A stretch of DNA of 64,000 nucleotides from DSNY01 sp964539745. GTDB lineage: Bacteria; Pseudomonadota; Gammaproteobacteria; Burkholderiales; Burkholderiaceae_F. The stretch spans positions 1 through 64,000 of the forward strand of contig CAZIJU010000008.1 in the NCBI GenBank assembly GCA_964539745.1, written 5' to 3'. Below, in pieces: positions 8,725-17,437 of this stretch (positions are counted from its first letter, which is position 1; each line of letters opens with the position of its first letter). The position numbers and the translations under genes are program-made. The notes under the pieces were generated by a model. The model was not told the origin of the DNA. It saw only the letters and a program-made list of their open reading frames with translations, and ran no database searches.

Positions 8725-9678
8725 TCAGGCGACGGACTGGTAGTACAGGTTCTGCGGATGATTGGCCTGGGCGAAGAAGAACCAGCGCTCGGCCAGCAAT
8801 CCGAGATACTGCAGCGCGAACGCGGCGGCCAGCAGCAGCGCCGAACCCTGCACGAGCCCGACGGCGAGCAGCGCGGCCGGGATCGGGAACACCAGCAGCA
8901 GGAAGAGCCACTTGACTGCGCGCAGCGCGGCGCGCGTGCGGCCGTGGAAGAACTCGCGCGTGTTGAACGCGCCGCCCATCATGCCCATCGACTTCTGCAC
9001 GATGCGCGGGTGCTTGATGCCGATGGCCGTCTGCAGCGTCGACCTGGGTTTGAGCCGCGCGTTGCGCACGAGCGAAGCGCCGCGCGTCAGCACCGCCACG
9101 CCGGTCAGCGCGAGCGCGCACGGACCGAACAGGCCGATCAGCGCCGGCGCCGCGAACGCCGCGTACGCAGCGGCGAGCGTGAAGCCCGAGGCGAGCCCGA
9201 GCAGCGTGTAGTTGACGACGGTCAGCGGCGTGGCCCACTCCTGCAGGAACTTCAGGCACGCGTAGATCATCGCAGTGCACACATACAGCGCGACCGCGAG
9301 CACCGCGGTTGCCGCACCGAGCGGCGCCGTGATGCGTGCGGCGGACTCCGCCGGCAGCAGCCAGTGCGCCAGACCGTAGAAGAACGCCCCCGCGGTGAAC
9401 AGCGGCAGTACGATGATCTCGCGCGACAGCCACGACGTGCGCCACCGCGCAGCGGCGCGCCAGCCGCGCTCGGGACGGCCCAGATGGAAGATCGAAGCGA
9501 CGAGTCCGAGCATCATCAGTACGACGACGAGCGCGCTGCCGGCGGCGTAGAAGGCGCCCGACACCCCGGCGATCCAGCCGAAGCGCGCGGCCAGTTCGGC
9601 AAGGTACAACGCCAGGAAAAGTCCTTGGGCGGCGCCGATCAGCGTTGTGAGGAAGATCACAGAAAAAGCGGGTCGCAT
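8725..9678 (-). CDS. soeC: SoeC, DmsC/NrfD-like membrane anchor of sulfite dehydrogenase
   Basis: 317 aa, hydrophobic, with about eight membrane segments, no signal peptide and no cofactor motif, as expected for DmsC-type anchors. It contains the conserved histidine-bearing LGLVASIFHLGRPERGW near residue 60. The SoeABC enzyme oxidises sulfite to sulfate on the cytoplasmic face and delivers electrons to quinone through this subunit. The gene lies 22 bases after soeB and six bases before the kinase gene on the same strand. A DmsC-like anchor alone could belong to DMSO or polysulfide reductase, but the absence of an export signal on the catalytic subunit and the sulfur context favour SoeC. Confidence 0.88.
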   Translation of the reverse strand: MRPAFSVIFLTTLIGAAQGLFLALYLAELAARFGWIAGVSGAFYAAGSALVVVLMMLGLVASIFHLGRPERGWRAAARWRTSWLSREIIVLPLFTAGAFFYGLAHWLLPAESAARITAPLGAATAVLAVALYVCTAMIYACLKFLQEWATPLTVVNYTLLGLASGFTLAAAYAAFAAPALIGLFGPCALALTGVAVLTRGASLVRNARLKPRSTLQTAIGIKHPRIVQKSMGMMGGAFNTREFFHGRTRAALRAVKWLFLLLVFPIPAALLAVGLVQGSALLLAAAFALQYLGLLAERWFFFAQANHPQNLYYQSVA

Positions 9679-9700
9679 CGTGCGGCTCAGAGGGACTGCG

Positions 9701-10432
9701 CTACCAGGAGGTGACGTCGTCCAGCGCCGGATCCGAGTGCGCGGGCTTGGGCAGCTTGCCGTCGATCTTCAGCGGGTTGTCGACGCGCGCGAGTTCCTCG
9801 ACCTCGATCTTCAGGTCGGTGCGCCGGCGCGGCAGGTAGTGGTTGGCGGGCTGTGTGCCCCATTCCGGCATTAGCGTATATCCGGCCCGGTCGCGGATCG
9901 CCTGCGAGACCTGCGACTGCGGATCGTGGACGTCGCCGAAAAGCCGCGCGTTGGTCGGGCACGCGAGCACGCACGCCGGCTTGCGTTCGGCAGGTGGCAG
10001 ATTCGCGTCGTAGATGCGGTCGACGCACAGCGTGCACTTTTTCATCACGCGCTGCTTCTCGTCGAGTTCGCGCGCGCCGTAGGGGCAGGCCCACGAGCAG
10101 TACTTGCAGCCGATGCATTTGTCGTAGTCGACGAGCACGATGCCGTCCTCGGGGCGCTTGTAGCTCGCGCCGGTCGGGCACACCGGCACGCACGGCGGCT
10201 CTTCGCAGTGCAGGCAGGACTTCGGAAAGTGCACGGTCTGCGTGTTCGGATACTCGCCGACCTCGAAGGTCTGCACGCGGTTGAAGAACGTGCCGGTCGG
10301 GTCCGCTCCGTACGGATTGAAGTCCGCCATCGGGCCGGCCGCGCCCGACGTGTTCCACTCCTTGCAACTCGTCACGCACGCGTGGCAGCCGACGCACACG
10401 TTCAGGTCGATGACCAGGGCGAGCTGCGTCAT
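9701..10432 (-). CDS. soeB: SoeB, four-cluster iron-sulfur subunit of sulfite dehydrogenase
   Basis: 243 aa with no signal peptide. Cysteine sets for four 4Fe-4S clusters are seen: CVGCHACVTSC (residues 13-23), CLHCEEPPCVPVCP, CIGCKYCSWACP and the CTLCVDRI...CVLACP pair. It is the electron-transfer subunit between molybdenum subunit SoeA and membrane subunit SoeC in the cytoplasm. The start overlaps the soeA stop (ATGA at 10429-10432), so the two are translationally coupled. The C-terminal 60 residues after the last cluster are charged and without motif. Confidence 0.92.
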   Translation of the reverse strand: MTQLALVIDLNVCVGCHACVTSCKEWNTSGAAGPMADFNPYGADPTGTFFNRVQTFEVGEYPNTQTVHFPKSCLHCEEPPCVPVCPTGASYKRPEDGIVLVDYDKCIGCKYCSWACPYGARELDEKQRVMKKCTLCVDRIYDANLPPAERKPACVLACPTNARLFGDVHDPQSQVSQAIRDRAGYTLMPEWGTQPANHYLPRRRTDLKIEVEELARVDNPLKIDGKLPKPAHSDPALDDVTSW

Positions 10433-13317
10433 CGCGCGCCTCCGTTGCGCCGCGTCGTGTACGCGAGCCAGATCCTTTTTGCGGTTGCCATTCCGGGGAA
10501 CGGTTTCATCGGCGGAAACTGCGGCGACGAGGTCGTGTCTTCGGCGGGATCGGCCTTGCGGATGCGAACGCGCACGTCGTACCAGCCGGCCTGCCCGGTG
10601 ATCGGATCGGAGTTCGAAGCGACCCGACCGCCGTCGGCGGGGAGTTCCTCGCTGATCAGGTGGTTCAGCAGGAAACCCTTGCGCGACTCGTTCGCGTCGG
10701 GTGCCAGCGCCCAGGCGCCGGCGGCCTTACCGATCGCATTCCAGGTCCAGACGGTGCCGGCCTCGACCGATTCGGAGTAGCGGCACATGCAGCGCACGCG
10801 GCCCCACTGCGATTCGACCCACATCCAGTCGCCGTCGGCGATGCCGGCGGCGCGCGCGGTGCGCGGATTGACGAACAGATAGTTGTGCGTGTGGATCTGG
10901 CGCAGCCAGGCGTTCTGCGAGTCCCATGAGTGGTACATCGCCATCGGCCGCTGCGTGATCGCCGCCAGCGGGTAGCTCTGCGTGTCCGAGACTTGCACCT
11001 CGAGCGGCGGGTAGTAGAACGGCAGCGGGTCGAAGTAGGTGGCGATGCGTTCGCGCAGGTGCGCCGGCGGCTTGCGCGTCGGCCCCTTGCCCTGCGCGGC
11101 GGCGCGGAACTTCTGCAGCACCTCCGAGTACAGGTGGATCAGGATCGGTTCGTCGTAGCGGGTGATCCGGTTGCGTCGCGACCACTCCAAATAACCCTTG
11201 TTCCAGTTGCGCATGTACTGGTACGACGGCGGCAGCTTGTAGTGGAACACGCAGTCGTTCTTCCGGTACATCTCCCACTGCTGCGGGTTGGGCTCGCCGT
11301 GCATGAACTTCTCGCCGCTCTTGCCGCGCCAGCCCGCCAGGAACCCGATGCCGGATCCGGGCTCGGTCTCGTAGTTGACGATGAAGTCCGGATAGTCGCG
11401 GAACTTGCGCGAGCCGTCCGGCCGCGTGAACGCCGGCAGTTTGAGCCGGGAGGCCAGTTCGATCAGCACCTCCTGGAACGGCTTGCACTCCCCGGTCGGT
11501 GGCACCACCGGGATGCGCACCGAGTCGACCGGTCCGTCGAACTCCGAGATCGGGCGGTCCAGCATCGACATCGCGTCGTGCCGCTCAAGGTACGTGGTGT
11601 CGGGCAGGACGAGATCGGCGAACGCGGTGGTCTCGGACTGGAAAGCGTCGCACACGACGAGAAACGGGATCCGGTATTCGCCGTTTTCGTCGCGGTCGTT
11701 CAGCATCTTGCGGACCTCGACCGTGTTCATCGTCGAGTTCCACGCCATGTTGGCCATGAAGATCATCAGCGTGTCGATGCGGTAGGGATCGCCGCGCCAC
11801 GCATTGGTGATCACGTTGTGCATCAGTCCGTGCACCGCGAGCGGGTATTCCCATGAAAAGCCCTTGTCGATGCGCACCGGGTTGCCGTCGTCGTCGACGA
11901 ACAGATCGTCCGGATCCGCCGGCCAGCCGAGCGCCATGCCGTCGAGCGGGCGATTCGGCTGAACCGCGCGATGATCGTTGGGCGGCCGCGCGCACGGCGG
12001 GATCGGCCGCGGGAAGGGCGCTTTGTGGCGGAAGCCGCCGGGACGGTCGATCGTGCCGAGCAGCGACATCAGGATCGCCAGCGCGCGGATCGTGTGGAAG
12101 CCGTTGGAATGCGCTGCGAGCCCGCGCATCGCATGGAACGCGACCGGGTTGCCGGTCACGCTCTCGTGCTCCACCCCCCACGAATCGGTCCACGCGATCG
12201 GCAACTCGATCTTCTCGTCGCGCGCGGTGATTCCCATCTCGTGCGCCAGCCGCGTGATCGTTGCCGCCGGAATGCCGGTGATGTCGCTCGCCCATCGCGG
12301 CGTGCAGTGCGCGATGCGCTCCTGCAGCAGCTGGAACGCCGGCTTGACCGGCGTGCCATCGTGCAGCCTGAATGCGCCGAACAGATACGGATCCGCGCCT
12401 TTCGTGTGGGTCACGACGGGCCGGTTGGTGATCCGATCCCACCACAGCTTGTTCTGCGGGTCGTAGCAGGCTTCTTCCTCGGGCACTTCGGTGCGCACGA
12501 ACATGCCGAATTCGTCGCTCGCCTCGTCGACGTTCACGAGCTGGCCGGCATTGGTGTAGCGGACCAGGAAGTCGCGGTCGTACAGCCCCTGCGCGATGAT
12601 CTCGTGGATCAACGCGAGCAGCAGCGCGCCGTCGGTACCGGGCTTGATCGGAACCCATTCGTCGGCGATCGCCGAGTAGCCGGTCCGCACCGGGTTGATC
12701 GAGACGAAGCGGCCGCCGCGCCGCTTGAACTTCGAGATCGCGATCTTCAGCGGGTTCGAGTGGTGGTCTTCCGCGGTGCCGATCATGAAGAAGAGCTTCG
12801 CCCGCTCCAGATCCGGTCCGCCGAACTCCCAGAACGAGCCGCCGATCGTGTAGATCATTCCGGCGGCCATGTTCACCGAACAGAAGCCGCCGTGCGCAGC
12901 GTAGTTCGGCGTGCCGAATTGACGTGCGAACAGCCCCGTCAGCGCCTGCATCTGGTCGCGGCCGGTGAACAGCGCGAACTTCTTCGGATCGGTGGCGCGA
13001 ATCTTCGCGAGCCGCTCGGTCAGGATCTCGAACGCGCGCTCCCACGAGATCGGCTCGAACTCGCCGGCGCCGCGTTCGGCGCCGGGCTTGCGCAGCAGCG
13101 GCTTGGTCAGCCGCGCCGGCGAGTACTGCTTCATGATCCCCGACGAGCCCTTTGCGCAGATCACGCCGTGGTTCAGCGGGTGCTCGGGATTGCCTTCGAT
13201 GTAGCGGATCTTGCCGCCTTCGAGATGCACGCGGATGCCGCAACGACATGCGCACATGTAGCAGGTGGTCGTGCGGACGTCGGTCGTCGGCGCGTCGTTC
13301 GAGGAAGGATCTGGCAT
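10429..13317 (-). CDS. soeA: SoeA, molybdopterin-guanine-dinucleotide catalytic subunit of sulfite dehydrogenase
   Basis: 962 aa from ATG 13317. This start is chosen because the N-terminal cluster motif begins at residue 19 (C19xxC22xxxC26, then C54), as in cytoplasmic SoeA; no Tat or Sec signal precedes it. The rest follows the DMSO-reductase superfamily order: KFALFTGRDQMQALTG, a glycine-rich segment, IMFMANMAWNSTMN, LVLPDTTYLERHD and the C-terminal molydopterin-binding domain. It is inferred to oxidise sulfite directly to sulfate in the cytoplasm, in parallel with the Apr/Sat route encoded 4 kb away. Alternative calls are thiosulfate or polysulfide reductase catalytic subunits (PhsA/PsrA), which normally carry a Tat signal. 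No strong ribosome site is visible before the start. Confidence 0.88.
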   Translation of the reverse strand: MPDPSSNDAPTTDVRTTTCYMCACRCGIRVHLEGGKIRYIEGNPEHPLNHGVICAKGSSGIMKQYSPARLTKPLLRKPGAERGAGEFEPISWERAFEILTERLAKIRATDPKKFALFTGRDQMQALTGLFARQFGTPNYAAHGGFCSVNMAAGMIYTIGGSFWEFGGPDLERAKLFFMIGTAEDHHSNPLKIAISKFKRRGGRFVSINPVRTGYSAIADEWVPIKPGTDGALLLALIHEIIAQGLYDRDFLVRYTNAGQLVNVDEASDEFGMFVRTEVPEEEACYDPQNKLWWDRITNRPVVTHTKGADPYLFGAFRLHDGTPVKPAFQLLQERIAHCTPRWASDITGIPAATITRLAHEMGITARDEKIELPIAWTDSWGVEHESVTGNPVAFHAMRGLAAHSNGFHTIRALAILMSLLGTIDRPGGFRHKAPFPRPIPPCARPPNDHRAVQPNRPLDGMALGWPADPDDLFVDDDGNPVRIDKGFSWEYPLAVHGLMHNVITNAWRGDPYRIDTLMIFMANMAWNSTMNTVEVRKMLNDRDENGEYRIPFLVVCDAFQSETTAFADLVLPDTTYLERHDAMSMLDRPISEFDGPVDSVRIPVVPPTGECKPFQEVLIELASRLKLPAFTRPDGSRKFRDYPDFIVNYETEPGSGIGFLAGWRGKSGEKFMHGEPNPQQWEMYRKNDCVFHYKLPPSYQYMRNWNKGYLEWSRRNRITRYDEPILIHLYSEVLQKFRAAAQGKGPTRKPPAHLRERIATYFDPLPFYYPPLEVQVSDTQSYPLAAITQRPMAMYHSWDSQNAWLRQIHTHNYLFVNPRTARAAGIADGDWMWVESQWGRVRCMCRYSESVEAGTVWTWNAIGKAAGAWALAPDANESRKGFLLNHLISEELPADGGRVASNSDPITGQAGWYDVRVRIRKADPAEDTTSSPQFPPMKPFPGMATAKRIWLAYTTRRNGGAR

Positions 13318-13588
13318 GGGCAGGTGCTCGACGCGCGGAAAGTGAAGGGCGGATCGGACGACGTGTGCGAAATGCTCGTGGGCGACACCGCTGCCGGGGC
13401 GCCGAACGGTTCGCCGCCGATTAGGCGGGCAGCGGCATGCGCAGTCTATTCCCGCGGAAGGGGGCCGTCGGGTTACCCACTTCGGTAGGAAGCGCAGTGG
13501 CGGCGGCTGCGATACCGTTCGCATTCACGATGCGGGCGGTTTCGAGCGAAGGGCGTGCGGACTGCAGCAGCCCCGGCGGAGGAAAGAC

Positions 13589-14113
13589 GTGAAAATCGGT
13601 GTCGTCTCCGACAGCCATGACCATGGTGCCTTGCTGGCGGACGCCGTCATGCGCGCCCGGGACTGGGGCGCGCAGGCGATCCTGCATTGCGGGGACGTGA
13701 TCGGGCCGAACTCGCTGCGTGCGTCGCTCGCATTGGGCCTGCCGCTGCACGTGGTCCATGGCAACAATCTCGGCGACCTGCTGTCGATGCAGCGGCTCGC
13801 GAACGCGTCCAACGGCGCGCTCGTCTACTACGGCGGCGATGCGACGCTCAGCCTCGGCGGACGCCGCCTTTTCATGACCCATTATCCGCATCTGGCCCGC
13901 GGCATGGCGTGCACGGGTGATTTCGACGCGGTGTTCTGCGGCCACAGCCATGTCGCGTGTGTGGAGCAGGTGGCCGGCGCGCACGGCAGGACGCCGCTCG
14001 TGAATCCGGGCACGGTCGCAGGGCTCGGCGCCGAGCGGACGATGGTGCTCGCAGACCTCGAGCGGCTGTCTTTCGAGATCGTGTTCCTCGGCGACGCGGC
14101 AGGCGGGCGATGA
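13589..14113 (+). CDS. YfcE/MJ0936-type metallophosphoesterase
   Basis: 174 aa starting at GTG 13589, with GGAGGAA at 13578-13584 supporting it. All calcineurin-like metal-binding blocks are present in order: VVSDSHDH (6-13), HCGDVIG, HGNNLGD, THYPH and GHSH (about 115-118). Small members of this family hydrolyse phosphodiesters; some act on cyclic nucleotides or 5' ends. The physiological substrate here is unknown. It is divergent from soeA across 271 bases and its stop overlaps the start of the next gene. Confidence 0.85.
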   Translation: MKIGVVSDSHDHGALLADAVMRARDWGAQAILHCGDVIGPNSLRASLALGLPLHVVHGNNLGDLLSMQRLANASNGALVYYGGDATLSLGGRRLFMTHYPHLARGMACTGDFDAVFCGHSHVACVEQVAGAHGRTPLVNPGTVAGLGAERTMVLADLERLSFEIVFLGDAAGGR

Positions 14114-14898
14114 TGCGGCCGATCGTGTGGGTGACGCTGACACTGTTCGCGGGGCCGGCGTGCGTGGCCGCGCAGACGCTGGAGAAGTCGAGCGCATCGG
14201 CCGGCAGGTACGAGGTACCGATCGAGATCGCGCGGCCCGCCGGGCCGGGGCCGTTCGCGCCCGTGCTTTACATCCATGCGCGGCGCGGCTTCGAGGATGA
14301 GGATCGCGCGCACATGCGCGAACTCGCTGCGCAGGGATTCCTCGTGCTGGCCCCGGACTGGCAGCGGGCGAACATGATCGAGCGCTGGCCCGATCGGCAC
14401 TATCCCGAAACCGAGGACGACGTCGAGGCCGGGCTCGATGCGCTGCTCGCGCGCAATGATGTCTGCAAGGGGCCGGTGGGCATCGTCGCCTTGTCGCGCG
14501 GCCCGTACTTCGCGATTCGTCTGGCGGCGAGGCGGCCGCGGGACATCGCGGCGATCGTTTCCTACTACGGACACTTCCAGGATCCGAACGCGCCCGAGCC
14601 ACAGCAGCTTTTCTCGATCGCGCCGGAGGTCAACCGGATCCGCGTGCCGGTGCTGATGTTGATCGGCGACGCCGACTTCGAGCTGCGGCGCATCGTCAAT
14701 GGGCGCGCCTTCTATGCGCTGTACGAGCGCGGAGTTGCCGTCGATTTGCAGATGTATCCGATGGCGCGGCGCGCGTTCGACTTTCGGCGCGACGCCACGC
14801 CCGAGGAGAAAATCGCCAAACGCCACGCGCGCGAGCGCGCTCGCCAATGGCTCGTTCGGCACATGGGACTCGGCCCCGACGCGCGGTGCCCGTCGTAG
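14110..14898 (+). CDS. Exported dienelactone-hydrolase-like protein, catalytic His apparently replaced
   Basis: 262 aa. A signal peptide is likely (residues 1-21, ending CVAAQ), giving a periplasmic protein. The alpha/beta hydrolase fold follows, with the nucleophile-elbow-like ALSRGPYF (Ser129) and the acid in LIGDADFEL (Asp187/Asp189). Where dienelactone hydrolases have a histidine near the end (usually GAGHGF-like), this protein reads MARRAFDF, so the expected catalytic His is Arg at about residue 221. It may be a non-catalytic relative or use another residue. Its ATG overlaps the metallophosphoesterase stop, indicating coupled translation. Function unknown. Confidence 0.7.
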   Translation: MMRPIVWVTLTLFAGPACVAAQTLEKSSASAGRYEVPIEIARPAGPGPFAPVLYIHARRGFEDEDRAHMRELAAQGFLVLAPDWQRANMIERWPDRHYPETEDDVEAGLDALLARNDVCKGPVGIVALSRGPYFAIRLAARRPRDIAAIVSYYGHFQDPNAPEPQQLFSIAPEVNRIRVPVLMLIGDADFELRRIVNGRAFYALYERGVAVDLQMYPMARRAFDFRRDATPEEKIAKRHARERARQWLVRHMGLGPDARCPS

Positions 14899-15028
14899 CG
14901 GCGGAAAATGGCGGTCATCGCCACGGGCGCCGCGTGCGGCGATACGATCGTCCGCGCGACGCGGCCGGGACCGTCGCAGTCCGGCGTGTACCCGCGCGCC
15001 GGGCCACTTTGGAATCGCAGGAGGCCGT

Positions 15029-15397
15029 ATGACGATATCGACCGATCCGATCCTGGGCCGCACCGAGCCGCCCGATCCCCGGTTCCCCCATGCGCCTGCG
15101 GGCTGGACCTTCGATGAGGCGCTGCGGATCGCGCACAAAGAGGGACTGGAGCCCGCCGAAGATCACTGGGAGGTCGTGCGATCGCTGCAAGCCTTCTATG
15201 CGCGCCACGAAGAAGCCGACCTTCCGGTCAAGCTGCCCGAGCTGCACGATGCGCTCGAGGAAAAGTTCCACTACAAGGGCGGGTTCAAGTACCTCTACAC
15301 GCTGCTGCCGGGCGGACCGATCGCGCAGGGTTGCCGGCTGGCGGGACTCAAACCGCCCGGCGGCGCCGTCGACACGAGCTTCGGCAGCGTCGCGTAG
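15029..15397 (+). CDS. DsrC/TusE-like protein lacking the C-terminal cysteine
   Basis: 122 aa. The DsrC/TusE/RspA fold is recognisable (WTFDEALRIAHKEGL, then EDHWEVVRSLQAFY, then a C-terminal arm GGPIAQGCRLAGLKPP). Canonical DsrC has two cysteines in the arm. Here Cys102 matches the inner one, while the position 11 residues later is Ala and the penultimate position is Val, so it cannot form the DsrC intramolecular disulfide or trisulfide. The start at ATG 15029 has CAGGAGG at 15018-15024. It is monocistronic between the hydrolase and a convergent DUF302 gene. Likely role: sulfur-related binding partner or regulator; exact job unknown. Confidence 0.8.
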   Translation: MTISTDPILGRTEPPDPRFPHAPAGWTFDEALRIAHKEGLEPAEDHWEVVRSLQAFYARHEEADLPVKLPELHDALEEKFHYKGGFKYLYTLLPGGPIAQGCRLAGLKPPGGAVDTSFGSVA

Positions 15398-15399
15398 CG

Positions 15400-15879
15400 C
15401 TACTTGCGGCCGACCGCCTCGCGGGCGATCGAGTCGAGCAGCGCCTCGACTTCCTTGAGTGCTGCCTTCGAAGCGGGCGAGCCGTCCGGCCGCCATGGGC
15501 GCCGGTACCCGACGAACACCTTGTCCGGTGCCTGCGCGGTCGCGTACACCACGATCGCGTACGGGCACATCGCCATGTTGGCCGGGTCGGCTTCCATCGT
15601 CTTGCGCGACAGCGCTGCACTGCAGAAGACGAATGCCTGCGCGTCGGTGTAGATCTTGCGCGCCGAGCCGACATCCTTGCCCGTTCGTTCGAGCATGCGA
15701 TTGACGTGCGACTCGTAGTCGATCACGAGTCCCTTGCTTTCGATCGCGGCCTTGAGATCGTCGCGCACGTCGGCGAACTTCGCTTGCGTGGCGTAGGTGA
15801 CGATCGGATGAGGCTCGGCGGCCAGCGCCGCGGCAGCGGGAAAGGCGATCAGCGAAACGAGTAAAGCGCGGACGAGCAT
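15400..15879 (-). CDS. Exported DUF302-family protein
   Basis: 159 aa from ATG 15879, supported by AGGAGA just upstream on the coding strand. A signal peptide occupies residues 1-21 (ending AALA-AEP). The mature part follows the DUF302 pattern: an early segment IVTYATQAKFADVRDDLK, a central cysteine-bearing strand (QAFVFCSA), and a late MAMCPYAIVVYAT. DUF302 proteins are small alpha-beta proteins common near sulfur and redox genes; no biochemical role is established. It is convergent with the DsrC-like gene, the two stop codons being only two bases apart. Confidence 0.75.
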   Translation of the reverse strand: MLVRALLVSLIAFPAAAALAAEPHPIVTYATQAKFADVRDDLKAAIESKGLVIDYESHVNRMLERTGKDVGSARKIYTDAQAFVFCSAALSRKTMEADPANMAMCPYAIVVYATAQAPDKVFVGYRRPWRPDGSPASKAALKEVEALLDSIAREAVGRK

Positions 15880-16053
15880 GGGGTTTCTCCTGAGGGCGAG
15901 CAGGCGGACAGTCCGCAACGTTGGATCGTACCGCGTACGATAACGCCGTTACCGCGCACGCGGGCTCGCCGGTTCCATTCGAGCGATGCTGACGTCTTGA
16001 ACGGCGGCGGGGCGTCCCCAGTTCCAGGTCGTCGACGATCCGAGGAGGCAATC

Positions 16054-16476
16054 ATGTTTGGTCCGATCACCATTCCGTTCGGTGCGAAGCTGCTGTTCAA
16101 TACCGTCAAGCTTAAGCCCGGCGTCACCTACGACGACGTCGAACTGGCGCTGGCCGAGATGTGCAGCGTCGTCAAGGAGACCTACGGCGGCGACAAGGGC
16201 GGATTCATCGCCGGGCAGGTTTTCCGCTTTTCCGGATTCGTTTCCGAGGAAGGGTCGCTCGGCGACCGACACGCCGCCGACCACGACCTCGTCATCGTCA
16301 CCTACTGGCGTTCGTTCGAGGAGCACGAGCGGTCGCACGCCGATGCGGTATTCAAGGCGAAGTTCGCGGCGCTGGCCGAGCGGTGCACGGAAACGCGGGA
16401 GCTCGGCTACGAGATGATGTGGCAGGGCGCGCCGGAAGGCGAGGCCAAGCGGGCTGAAGCGGCGCAGGTCGCGTAA
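16054..16476 (+). CDS. Small cytoplasmic protein with dimeric alpha/beta-barrel-like pattern
   Basis: 140 aa, start ATG 16054 with a strong GAGGAGG at 16042-16048. I do not recognise a named family. The central part (HAADHDLVIVTYWRSFEEH, then a helix rich in Ala/Lys) resembles the strand-helix pattern of antibiotic-monooxygenase-like or EthD-type dimeric barrels, in which a strand-turn 'YWRSFEEHERSHAD' precedes a helix. Three cysteines are scattered. No signal peptide or membrane segment. It stands alone on the plus strand between DUF302 and DUF599, within the sulfur island, so a link to sulfur metabolism is possible but only by position. Confidence 0.6.
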   Translation: MFGPITIPFGAKLLFNTVKLKPGVTYDDVELALAEMCSVVKETYGGDKGGFIAGQVFRFSGFVSEEGSLGDRHAADHDLVIVTYWRSFEEHERSHADAVFKAKFAALAERCTETRELGYEMMWQGAPEGEAKRAEAAQVA

Positions 16477-16610
16477 GGCGCATCGCCGACACTGGGCCGC
16501 GCTGCGCAACGGGTCGGCCCGACGAACTCGGTTGAACCCGGCAGGCACGTACAACGCTGAGAAAGAACGAAGCGCTGTGTCGTCATGCCCGACGCTCGAC
16601 GGACGAAATG

Positions 16611-16664
16611 CCGCGGACGCGCACGGCGTTGATCCTTCGCCGTGCGCTGCGCTCGTGTCCGCGG
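16611..16664. repeat. Long imperfect inverted repeat in the gap before the DUF599 gene
   Basis: An 8-base outer arm (CCGCGGAC, 16611-16618, and its complement 16657-16664) and a 10-base inner arm (GCGCACGGCG, 16619-16628, with its complement 16638-16647) surround a 9-base loop, with a 9-base bulge on the right side. No T-run follows, so it is not a clear intrinsic terminator. The rest of the 298-base gap holds no gene that I can support. Confidence 0.5.
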
Positions 16665-16774
16665 CGTCGCGACATCGTCCGGATCACGGCATTCCGAATG
16701 CGCGTTGCCGTCCGCGCAGCTGCGTGTAGCGGTGGCGCGGTGCCGCGACTCACCGCCGCAAATGGAGCACCGAG

Positions 16775-17419
16775 ATGCATGACCAGTCCGTGGCATGGAC
16801 CGCCTTCGCGATCAGTTCGCTGATCTTCGCGGCGTACGAGGTGTGGGTCTTCTGGGTTGGGCGCCGGCATCCCGGCCGCATGGCGCGCTATGCGCATGCG
16901 CGCATGCGGATCGACTGGGCCGATGCCCTGAGCCGGCGCCCGGGTTTCGAAGTCGTCGCGGTACAGACGCTGCGCAATTCGCTGATGTCGGCAACGATCG
17001 GCGCATCGACCGCGGCGCTGGCGTTGATGGGCACGATCACGCTGGCCGGAGGCAGCCTGGTCGAAAGCATGGCTGCACTGCAGTCCGGTCGCATGCAACT
17101 GCGCGCGGTGCTCGAGGGTCTGCTGATGCTGGCGCTGTTCGCTTCGTACGTGTGCTCGGCGATGGCGATGCGCTACTTCAACCACGCCGGGTTCGTGATG
17201 TCGATGCCCGCCGACTCCGAACAGCGCAAACCGCTCGACCCGCTGGCGCGCGAGTACGTCGAGCGTGCGGGGCTGTTGTACAGCTGGGGGCTGCGCTTTT
17301 TTCTGATGGTTGCGCCGCTGGTCGGCGGGATCGTCAATCCGCTGGCGATGCCGCCGATGACGGCCGTACTTGTGGTCGTCCTCTGGTACTTCGACCGCCC
17401 CGCACGACCGATGCGGTGA
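16775..17419 (+). CDS. DUF599-family membrane protein
   Basis: 214 aa with four to five hydrophobic segments (near residues 8-28, 75-95, 113-133, 172-205). The pattern AVQTLRNSLMSATIGASTAA followed by AMRYFNHAGFVM is that of DUF599 proteins, which are inner-membrane proteins of unknown function. Start ATG 16775 follows GGAG at 16763-16766. It is convergent with the second DsrC-like gene, 18 bases between stops. Nothing ties it specifically to sulfur beyond location. Confidence 0.72.
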   Translation: MHDQSVAWTAFAISSLIFAAYEVWVFWVGRRHPGRMARYAHARMRIDWADALSRRPGFEVVAVQTLRNSLMSATIGASTAALALMGTITLAGGSLVESMAALQSGRMQLRAVLEGLLMLALFASYVCSAMAMRYFNHAGFVMSMPADSEQRKPLDPLAREYVERAGLLYSWGLRFFLMVAPLVGGIVNPLAMPPMTAVLVVVLWYFDRPARPMR

Positions 17420-17437
17420 AGCCGTTGCGGCGGCGCC

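Noticed and set aside
8725..13317. Polysulfide/thiosulfate reductase (PsrABC/PhsABC) instead of SoeABC
   Set aside because: The catalytic subunit has no Tat signal and the anchor is DmsC-like; the oxidative sulfur context favours Soe.
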